Shown: one piece after another, positions 12,501 to 24,500 of the stretch
Position numbering within the stretch: the stretch's first letter is position 1
Layout of the letters: each line of letters opens with the position of its first letter
Assembly: GCA_025267735.1 (NCBI GenBank)
Contig: CM046303.1
Span: 28,372,380-28,436,379 of the forward strand
Length of the DNA stretch: 64,000 nt
Source of the DNA: Mactra quadrangularis
Taxonomy: Eukaryota; Mollusca; Bivalvia; Venerida; Mactridae
Direction: 5' to 3'
Translations under genes and position numbers: made by a program
The notes under the pieces: generated by a model
What the model was told of the DNA's origin: nothing
The model's input: the letters and a program-made list of their open reading frames with translations, nothing else
Databases searched by the model: none

Positions 12501-15500
12501 TTGTTAAATTCTTAAAATATAATAAAGCAATGATTTCTTGGTAAATAATAACTTTATAGCTTATCAGATTTCTAGATGCAATTCATTTACTTTCTCTGTT
12601 TCTATGTTTATTAAGTTTGGCGTATGTATGTATCAAAATCTTCACAAAAAGTAAATGGACCAACAATTGCTTTCAGAAATTCAAAGAATTGTATTCTCCA
12701 ATTTTCCAATATCACAATAGCAATTGTGTCATCCCCTTTAATTCTTATTTGCAATTTTGGTTATATCTCTATTAATTTGTTTATACTTACTTGCATTTCT
12801 TTTAACTAGCCCTAAAAACTAATGATTGAGATGATGGTGTTCAATTATTTGGCCAACTGTGCACGGTTGAAACAAATGCAAGACATTCCATGATTAGAAA
12901 ATGAGATTGCTTAAGTGACAACCGAGTAAAAGAAAAGTAAAGAAAACAATAATTGAAATAGGCAATTACTTTTTTGAGCGGTGGTTTATACAATCACAGC
13001 CAAATTAAGCAAAATGCAATGTGTTAATTGGTTAAACCTTTGAATCTCTCATGAATGCTAAAACAGCTCATATTTCATATCCTTTGTAACTAATGAGAAT
13101 TTTTATATAAAGATATAAACTTATAAATACAAACAGGTATAGAATGGTTTCTCCATATCTAAGGATGAGCAGAAAACATTTGGTACATTTTCTACAGAAA
13201 CAATACTACAAGAACTTAAACACAAAACCTTTAAGATTACATATTTTAACCAAATGTGCAGCTATTTTCCACGGTCATTTGACTACTGGTATATTTATAT
13301 ATATATATATGAGTTGCCTGATGATGTATATTTTAACATTACACTATTGGACTATGGAAAATACGTAAATTAGTCGATCTTTACGATAGCCTTTGAAAGT
13401 GTAGGCCACCAATCTGAAAATTTATTTGAGTAATGTCAGGTCTGACTTTCGTGTTGAACTGACATACCTCATTAAATATTAAGATACAAGTTCTTGCAAA
13501 ACAGATTATTATATGTAATATATGATTATTTGCTTTATTATTTTACAAATAATCTAAACAATTGCATTAAGAGTGATAACAAACCATGATTCAACATATA
13601 GATTTGACCATTGATAACCAGTATACATTGAAAATGTGTTATTTTGGTCATATTTTCGGTCATATTGGGTTGTTAAAATTAGTTTTGACTTCATATTTGA
13701 ACTTATTACCCTAACAAACTTATAAATTGACATCATGTTAGCATGATTCAACACATTGAATGCCAGGATAAGTAATTACCCGAATATGCTAAAACAAACT
13801 AGGTTAAATTTGGCAGCCATTTAGAATTTCTCGCCATTTTGGTTTGTTAAATTAACTTCATATTAGAATTCAGCACCTTAGAAACCTATAGCTAGACATA
13901 TTGCAGGCATGATTTAATATATTAAATGTCCAGGATAAATAAACTCCCGAATATGCTTGTACTATGGTTATTTTGGCGGCCAATTTGAATTTTCAGCCAT
14001 ATTGGTTTGATTAATTTTGTTTTTGACTTCATATTTGAACTCAGTACCTTAAGAAACCTATAAAACGACATATTGCAGTACAATACCATACAACTTATTG
14101 CAATTAAATGTAAAAAACTGGTAATTTATGTGAAAATGGGCGTGGCCAACCTTCAGAGGGTATGTACAGGGAGGTTAATGGGGTCAGAAATTAAAAAGAT
14201 ATGCTTTTCCTTACATGTCAGTACATGTAGCATTTTTTAAACAGGGTCCCATAAAAAAGTCAAATTAACAACCCCCCCTAGTCTAGATGAAAGCTACGTA
14301 TTGATTGGTCGACACAAAGGTCATCTTAACGTGACCCTAGGAGCGACCATAAGAGATCCTATATGACAGTAGTCTATAGGATATCATTTTACGGAAATAT
14401 ACCACCTGTAAAAAATACAGAATTAAAAAACAACAACATTTTTTGCACTAACCCATCTAGTATATATAATTAGAGTATTGATACCATGTTTATTTGTTGC
14501 ATGACGGAATGCATGAAGTTAATAATAAAATTATGTATTTTTTATTTTCAGTTTAAAGTTGATATAAGCACTATTAAACTAGAAATAAATTGTCAAGGAA
14601 GTAAGGTAATACATGTACATTTTATAATACTTTGTTCTAAATCAATAATTTCAACATGATTTGTGGCATCACTTAAAAAGGTTAAGTCATTCAGTGACAG
14701 AAGCTTAAACTTTACATTAAGTTCCACACCACGGAATAAATTACAAGATGATGTTAAGAGTCGCCTACTTTGGGTGTGTTCAAAATACGACCTGAAGACT
14801 CGACTATGTGTTTCTCTAAATTTTACATTCTACGAGTATTAAAATTTATATGGTTAGGTTAGGCCTTAACATACTTAAATAGATATACTAATTACTATAG
14901 TGAATTTGGTATAATAAACAAATGCCATGTTATAGCCTAATTTTCATGCTTACGCACGTTCGCCGACTTTACAGCTATTACCCCTGGTCATCGAGCTACT
15001 GGTATCTATCTATCATATCTATCAATCTCACTGGTCTTTTTACTCCACTTAATTATAAGTGCAGCCGACAAATTGGCGCAACGGAATTATTCCACCCTCT
15101 CAGGTATCCATTTACACGTGGGCGGAGAGAAGCAATCGCATGTATATTTCTTGGTAAAGGCAATTAGCAGAGCCCCTTGAGGGATTCGAACCCAGGACCT
15201 CTCGATCTCTAAGCGCGCGTCCTGCTACTGGACTACTGCTCCTACTATATTATAGGAATGAGAACTGCCTTGCTTTGTGTCTTTGTATAACCTCTTTTAA
15301 GACCTTATATTTTTCGGAGCAAATCATGGATATCATGCCATCATGGATATGATTATTTAATCCTCTTAATAAAGCTTGGTATAATTGATTTTGTATTTCA
15401 GTTAAAGAACAGTTAGTTATGTGGGACTTACACTTTAAATGTGTTTGACAAGTAATATTATAAATGTGTTTTGAATTTTAATTTGGTATTATGTACATTA

Positions 15501-18500
15501 TAAATGTTGGATTTATTTTACTAAATTAGTGACTGAAGGATTCTTCTAGTCTGTTTTGTCATTATTTTGATAGGTATACTTAACGAAACTTCTAAGTACA
15601 CCGATTTCAATGTTGTCAGAAATTTTCATTTTTCAACATTTATGTCCGATTGTTAATGGATATGTGTTCAGGACTATACTGTCGTCTGCTTGCATGGTTT
15701 TCTTGCTTCTTAATTGATGCAAAATTGGTTTTGTCGTGCATGTGCAGAAAAGCGGAAATGCGCATGTGCTTATCGTGCAAAAATTGCACGTTGCCAGTTT
15801 TAGTGAAAATCATTAGTGTGTTGATATGCACAACGAAAAATCAAGAAATTGCTCGAATGTCGCTTCAAGAATGTGATATTGACATAGGTCTTTTGCCAGA
15901 TGGTGCGTCACCTGCAGAATAAGACCTCTTATTGCTTATGCTCTGTTCAATCAAAACAATCAGAAAATCTTCCAATATCAACGCATGCGCGACAAAAAAA
16001 AATTGTTTTGCATTGATGAAGTAGCATGAAAACCATAAAAACAAAGGTCAGTATGGTCCAAAACACATTTCCATCATCGATCAGACCCTTATGTTGAAAA
16101 ATAAGACTTCCTACAATACTGAAATCGGAGTACTTAGAAGTTTTGTTAAGTATATTTAAACGTGTTTATATTTCAGAATGTACCTATTCATGTACAACCA
16201 GTCAATGAGTTTTCACCAGTATTTATAAAAGCTCCATACAGAATCAAAGTTCCTGAGGTATGATTACAATAAAATTGTCTAAGTTGACGTTAATTGTTAT
16301 TTTTGTCATACATTGGAAAGTTAGATAAGGTGAAAAATTTCCTATTATACTGGTTGCTTTTATTCCGCGGTATTGACTAAACAAACTGACTTCGGAACTT
16401 TATGAAATAAACTTCAAAAATTGTTATCAGTTTATTCGCGCCTTACGAGGGATGATCCAAAATAACGTGGACTTTAATAACTGCTCTTACAATTGTAACA
16501 ATATTAAAAAAAAAATATATGGTTGTAACAAAATGATAAATAATTTGAGGTCATCGTTCCTTCAGCACCTTCAGTGCTTTGATTCCTAGATGAAGCTGGT
16601 ATTCATAGTCAATTGCTAATGAGAGATATTAGTCAGTTATCCTTCCTTGATAAAGTCTGAAGCGATCCAATTTGCAAGTAGGTCCTATCCGTTGAAATCC
16701 TCTGACTTTATCATTGAAGTACTATGTAAGGATAATAAACTATTTCATCAAATATCTTTCTTGTTGATTAAAATATTAACAAGAATGGTGAAATTTAGAA
16801 AGTTATTCAATAAAACAATACTTTGCTTGATTTTCAAACAAGTTAAATGATTTACTGAAAGGTATATAAGCTTGATTGAGTAAAATGTACATTAAGAAAT
16901 AATTTAGGGTAAAATCCAAGTTATTCAACAGATTGGACCTAGCTATTTGAAGAGTATGCAAAGGGGAAATAACTGACTTAAGTCCCTTATTGGATGGTCA
17001 TTATAATTTCTGGTATATAATCATGATACATATATACATTTGTATTACAGTCTACACCTGTTGGTGATGTTGTGTTTGAAGTCAAAAATAAAACTTTTGA
17101 TAGAGATTTTGGACGAACTACAAATTTATTTATAAACTTACACAATTATACGGGCAACGTCGTAAGTACCAAGTATACATACTTATTTGTTATATCCCAA
17201 CTATCACAAAGTCAACACGTTTGACTGTGGTGGAGTTTCAGACCGGATGAATTTTTCAAAATACATTTAAAAATGATTTGCAAATTGTACTTATTATAAG
17301 ATAATGCGTTTGAAGTTCGTACTTTATAACTGAAAAGAAGTTTTTAACTGCTGTACGTATGTACGGGAAAATAAAACGATAATTATTGCTGTTATGTTAC
17401 TTTCATTTTTTGTTGCGCTTAGCATTTGCAACAAAACCTTTTGGAACATTTGTACTTTTACCATTTTTGGAGATATATTTTGGTTTTCAAAAAGAATTAT
17501 GCTCCTAGAGTGCGTATTTATTGTCAGCGTTTGCTGAAGTCACTCGACTCTGTAGTCAAGAGAGTGTAAGATAAGTGACAATCACTGTAGCCTCTAACTT
17601 GTATAATAAGGTCGTAGGGTTGAAGATAGCTTCGACAGCTTCTTGTTTGTGAAGAAGAATAAAGTTTCTTGAGTGTCTGGTATGAACATTGATTATGTTA
17701 ACTGTCTGACCGTTGAAAAGTAAACAAATTGTTCCAAATCAATGTAAGTGATAAATTTACAAGTAGTCAGGGTTATGTATGAATCTCGCTTCAAAATTAC
17801 AGAAATGTTAATTCTATGGTTGCTTTTACTTTCAGACGGACGGACAAACATACTTTGAAATACGTGTAGTAACTCGAGGTTATCTTCGTGTTAAAAAGAC
17901 ATTAGATTTTGATAATGCCAACATTCCTAAACATTTTGCTTTAAATGTTAGTGTAGAGGTAAGCAATATCCAACAATATTATATTACATAACCCGGGTCC
18001 GTAGTGTATTTAGTAGTGTGGCGGGATTTTTTATATTGTGATCCAATAACAGATATACAGGTGGAATATATTTTTTACTGGGTTTAACGCCGTGTCAACA
18101 CAATTTAGGTCATTTTACGGCGTCAAGCGCACCTAACTTAGCTTTCCTGGACCCTTGTCTATAACCAGTACTCACCTGTCCTTCCACAGGCCGAAAACTT
18201 TTCCATATTATCTAATCAATGGAGGAAATTGACATTATTGTCAAATTTTCATGGAAGGGTATAACCTACCGGATGGGATTCGAACCCGTACCCCCTTCGG
18301 GACACGAAATTCCAAATCCCGGCGCGCTACCATATGCGCTATTGACCCGGGTTATAGGTGGAATATAAAGACAATTTAATAGTTAAGTTAGGTTTAAACA
18401 TATTTGATTGATATAATATAAACATGTACAATTTACAATGTTTATAATTATGTACTATTTATTATATATGTTGATTGTCAAAGTTGTAACTTGTTACCAA

Positions 18501-21500
18501 TAAATTGATGTACAGTACTCGCACCAGCTTATTTGCCTATTAAAGTAGGTGGATACAATGTTTCATAAAAATCATAAGTCAGTCAAACTTCGCGAAAGTC
18601 AGTGTACATGTAGAGTCATAATTGTATTTTATAAATATGATAATTATTTTCATTTTTATCGCGACGTCACCATGGCAACGACGTTTAATCGTCACACGTA
18701 TAAAACACGTGTTGAAAACGTCGCGCTTGTTAAAACGACGTTTTAATATGGTAACAAGCTCGGAACTTCTTTTAAAAAATACATCATTGTATGCACAGAG
18801 AATTTTGCTTACAATTGATATCAGGTTTGATAGAGAGCAACTTTAAGACGACGTAACGTTTAGAAAACAATAAAAAAATCGTCGTAAAATTTATCGTCAT
18901 TTTATGTTTACATTCCGTCATATTTTTTAGCTTATCGTGAAAATTAAGCCGGTGACATATATTTTTCATTTGAAAAATATATTTTGTATGTATGTATCAA
19001 TGTAAAAAGTCAGGGGGTCGATCGTGAACAAATTGTCGAAATATCAAGTTGAAAATCAAGTTATGGAATTTTTTCTTACGTCGACGTATAATGACATTAC
19101 GATTCTTTATTCGCTCCCGGGCTTATATTTTGGCCACAAATGATTTACATATGGAATATCCGAGTTGTTATGAATTCAATAAAAGTATTTTCTTTGTTAT
19201 ACATGACATAAATCTAAAAAATGTTTTTATTTAAAAAAAATAGCACTATTGATATTTGGTTGCTTATATATTTAAAGATCTATACTAAACGATATTTTGA
19301 ACGTATAAAAGATAGAATAATAATCACGATTATGTTGTAACGAGCGCTAATCATGCTAATGGCACTTATTACTATTTTTATTGTAAAAAATTACGTCATT
19401 GAGTCTACTACAAAACATTGGCCACATCTAGAGTATCATTCGGAACAACCTCGGCGATCATCTACGAGGATATACCTCGGAAATCAGACGTAGTAGAAAT
19501 ACAACTTGGTTATAAGGTCCGGTGATTAACTCCTAGTACTAATTATTGTTTAAACATCGACGTGTATTATCTAAAAAAATGTATGCTAGTTTACTAATAA
19601 GCTATAAAACAACTTTTAGAAGTAATTACTTTGCAGTTCAGACTACATTACTACAGAAACCAAATTCGTAGATCTACTTTATCCGAGATTTATCTGCGTA
19701 GAAGATCGCCGAGGTAGTTCCGATGGTAAAGTTATAACACCCTTGATCGACCTCTCTCAAAATGCCAATACTTTTCCTACAAAACTATTTTATTGGTTTC
19801 ATATGGTTTGCATATTTTTAAATATGAGAGGCAATTCATTAAACTGACGTGACCCGGGTAGGGGTGTAACGGTTAACCGATATACCGGTTTATATTGCAA
19901 TACGACTTCTGACGGTTTTTAACCGGTTCGTTTTTCTCTGAACCGGTTTTTCTAGTTATGTTCCATACTGATTGTTTATATCAGAATCTGAAATTTAAGT
20001 GTTTGAATAAATGTTTAAATGTGTTCGAAAACTTGAAATATTTTTGGTAAATTAGAGAATAATAATCTTTGAAAGTCCATTCAAAACCTTTTTTTTAACT
20101 TATTCAAACATTTGCAGAATACGTGTATATCATTTGAAAATACAAATATCTATGTACAATGTTGATCAAATTAAGACGATGCACGTGCATTAATTCATGC
20201 AATGCATGTATGCGCAAAGAATAATATGTATCGCAATATATTGCAATATATTCCAATACGGGTTTCGTGTATTGCAATATATTGCAATACGGTTTTTACC
20301 GTATTGTTACACCCCTAGACCCGGGTGCGTAGTAATTCATTTTATGTATTTTTGAATATATGTTGTTATCATAATACTGCAATCTGACCATGGCACTCTT
20401 CCTGTCTTCGATTATAGGAGGTTGTATTTAAAACATTATGAATTTTTCGAACGGGTAAAAAGTACAGAAATATATGAAATGGACGGCATATTGTTTTCAA
20501 ATTTCTCTCACGATGAAAGACATATTAAATCAATTTCAATATAGTTATTTAACTAAATATAGGGAGGCAAGACAGGATAGAGCGCCATGATCGTGTGACC
20601 ACATACACGACTCATGCAGGTTGTTTCGCCATCTCAAGATGACGAACGCAGAAAAGAAAGCGTTAGACCAACTCTTAGCAAAACATCAACAGCTCTGGTA
20701 ACCACGCCATAATTCCCTTCTCTAAGAAAAAGGAATGGCTTGGTGTTTGGGAACGTCCAGAGCCAGTTTAATGCTTCGCCAGAAAGTCAAACGTTTGACA
20801 AAGTGAACAGACACAGTTTGTCTAGAAATTCAATGGATCTATATACAAAATATTAATTACAAGGTTTTTAGTTTAATCATACTGCAATTCATAATTTATT
20901 AGTATGTCAAATAGATCGTACATGGGATTTTTTTACTTGAAATTCCATAACTAGCATTAATACGTTTTTAAACAAATCATAATTTAATTGCTTTTTTAAT
21001 TTGATAGTGCAGTTTATTTGTATTTGATAACAACTCACAATATTTAGGATTCATCTTCCAAAATTATCTTCCCCATATTTAAGCTCCTTTGTACAGTATT
21101 TAACTATTGTTACATGCTCTGTCCTTTAGGACCCAAATAGTGCAGTCGGCTAAGGGGAAGGAACGGAAATGAACATATGAAAACCTCAAGAGGTCGCTGG
21201 TTCGAAACCTAGCAAATGCCTAAATTTTTATTTTTATATTTTATTTTTATTATATATCTATATTTTATATTATATATATTTACGTATTAAGAGGTAACAT
21301 CGACATATTGAGATAAATAATCTAATGAATATTTTAAAATGAATAGTGTTATGTTTACGTTTTTTTATGGTTACTTTAAGCTGTACATGCATTAGACTTA
21401 TACAATTACACAATCATGTAACATTATTTGAATTATTGAAATATAAAATAAATATTTAAAAATGCGTTTGTTTTATTCATTTTTTAAATAGATAATTTAT

Positions 21501-24500
21501 AAAATTAGTCCAGTACTATGATATGTGTGTCTCAGTGTCATCATTAACATCAGATATATTCCAAAAACAATGCTTTAGCATAATGATTGCGCTGTTAGAC
21601 ATTGTAAATTATAACGTTTTAAACTGACGTCGACGTAAGAAAAAAATCAATTACTTGATTTTTAAATTAAAATTTCGACATTTTTTTCACGATCGACTCC
21701 CTGATTTTTCACATATAAACATTGATACATACATACAAAATAATTTTTTAAAATAAAGAATACATGTCACCGGCTTAATTTTTACGATGTGCTAAAAATA
21801 TGACGGCGTGTAGACATAAAAAAACGTCGTCGTTCAGTAGCTTTCTAGCAAACCTGATATCAATTGTACGCAAAATTCTCACAATACAATGATGTATTTT
21901 TTAAAAGAAATTTCGAGCTTGTTAACACATTAAAACGTCATTCTAACTAGCGCGACGTTTTCTACACGTGTTTTATTCGTGTGACGATTACACGTTGTAG
22001 CCATGGTGACGTCGCGATAAAAATGAAAATAATTGCCATATTTATAAAATACGATTGTGACTCTACATGTACACCGACTTTCGTGAAGTTTGAATGACTT
22101 TTGATTTCTATGAAACATTGTATCCACCTACCTTAGTAGGAAAGTCCATTTTTTAAATACAAAAACACGCATTGTGAAACATATTTTATTACCCTCTATG
22201 TACATATTACAATTTATATATAAGTTACATTTATAATGGTAATTGGGTTGGACCACAAGTTCTCAAACAGAGTTTCGGCCTCCCCCTTTAACATCTTGTG
22301 ATTAATAAAACATATTTTGACAATATGAAAACGAGATGTTACAAGTATAGGAGAAAGAAAATAAGTGAAAGAGATAGTGTGTAGATATTCCAATTGGGAT
22401 TTGATGTGAATACTTGAGTCAAAACCCTTTGTAGTTTTGATATTATAATAAAATCTTAAAACACGCATGACCTATAAAATAACCTATAATTATTACAGGA
22501 TGACGGTAATCATCCAGGAAGTTATACAGAAATCTATATAGATATTCAAGATGTAGATGATCAGAATCCATATTTTAACTATCCAGGATGTACTCAGCCA
22601 TGTGCACTACCAGAGTTTGATACGATCACAGACCTACAATATACTGTAAGTTATTCATGGAAACATTATATTATTTAATATTGAATGTATCATATAACAT
22701 GGAATTCGTTAAACTCACTATACAATCGTTATTATTCAACACAAGTAGCATATCCACAGTTCATTAATTATTATTTTCAAATTTTGTCTATTAAGTGCAT
22801 AAACGAATCACCTATGCCTGTGATTCAATACATCTGTTATAAAAAGTAATGATAAAATCGTTCTTCGTTTATCAAAATAAAATATACTAATTGTTGAAAA
22901 TGTTTATGCTGTGGACTTGTTTATTTGCTAATGGTTGTCTCAATCTTGGACTTCGAAATAATTTCCATCAGTATATCAAGGATTGTGTTTTCAAGGAATA
23001 CCTCATAATATGTACGTTTAATGATATAAGTAAGTGAATTTTTTAACTTGGCGCGTCGTATGTAACAATATAGTCTAGGGATGGATAAAAATATCTAAAA
23101 AAATCTATTTTTTAATTAAACAATTAAGTAATAATTACACTCTTATTCACTGAGCCACACCTACTGAATAATTAATTTTGTTTTCATGAGAAAAAATACT
23201 ACGCAATAGTGTAGACTCATGTTCTACCCCCGTAAACGGACAAAACCAAAATTAAAATTAAAATAACACTCCATGTTTTAAAAATTTATTTATACAATCA
23301 ATTATTTTCAGGGTGTTTTACAAGTTAAACCTGTTCCACTAGAAGGCCAGGATAAAGATACATTGAATACACAATTATTATATTCTATATCAGCAGGTAA
23401 TATAAAGTTTACCAATAATTACAATTCAATAAAACCATATTTCATCAACATGAAATATCAATGTTCTCATATCACTATTAAGGAGCTGGCTTGGTCGAGT
23501 GGTTATGACATTGTACTGATAATCCTTTGATAGCCACTACTGCTTTGGTTCAAGTAACATCCAAAACAAACCTTTATTTCATTAGCTCAGTACTAGTTGA
23601 TGAGGAAGTGGACTCCAGAGTGATAAATCAAAGTTGTAAGAACTTGTTTCACAATCGGAACTAAAACTATTACAATATATATGTAATTTGAGAAATAAGG
23701 CACTGTATCGTTCTATTTGTTTGTCATTAGGTAAACATTTATTTACCTAATTCATAGTGAGATCTACTGCTGTATTATGATCTAACATTCTAAAATAACG
23801 ATTCATATTTCACGTATAATTTTCAGGTAATGAACATAACATGTTTACAATAGACTCACATAGAGCAGTAGTGACACAACGTATATCGGTCAATTCAACA
23901 CAACTACCAGACTCATCATTTAGACTTATAGTAAAGGTAAATAAATTGCTGTTATTTTTTCAAATATTAGTGGATAAAGTATACAAACGGTAGTGACATT
24001 ATGCATCTAGAGAATATAATTCTGCATGTCAGCAACATTTTTACTCTATTTTTAATATGACTCATAGTAGTCAACTTTAAACTCAAACGGAAGCAAGAAG
24101 ATGTTATTTAAACTCATTGAAAAATATACCAGATTAAAGAGGATGAACTAAACTTTGTGTCTATAGAAGGAAAAATATTTACATATTTCAATATGATGTC
24201 GAAAGTTATGCTTATACATTTTAATATTTTTTACTCTATTTTCTTTCTATATGATAAATTTCTCTATCGACTCAACCAATATCGATTTTAACTACCTCAA
24301 CAAGAGGGACAACTTTCGGCGGATTATCACAATAAGTTTGGTATGTAAGAGAAGTAATTTGTCATTTGCTTTATCACACAGGCTTTCTGCTGATACCCTT
24401 TGTCACTTTTAAGCATGAAATTGAACTTTCACTTCTTTCAGGTAAGGAAAAATGTAACACAAGATCTATCTTCACAAGCGATCCTCATTGTTCGTGTAAA

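Larger units (their letters stand above)
18537..22138. mobile_element. Long-terminal-inverted-repeat DNA element (3.6 kb)
   Basis: Arms of about 550 bp (18537-19085 and 21626-22138) are diverged reverse complements with tips TAGGTGGATACAATG. Each arm has the same 65-codon frame, MDTMFH..., reading inward from the tip. The interior has later insertions (19437-19725 and 19859-20317) and no transposase frame. It makes up most of gene A intron 7. Class unassigned; foldback or a non-autonomous derivative. Confidence 0.65.
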
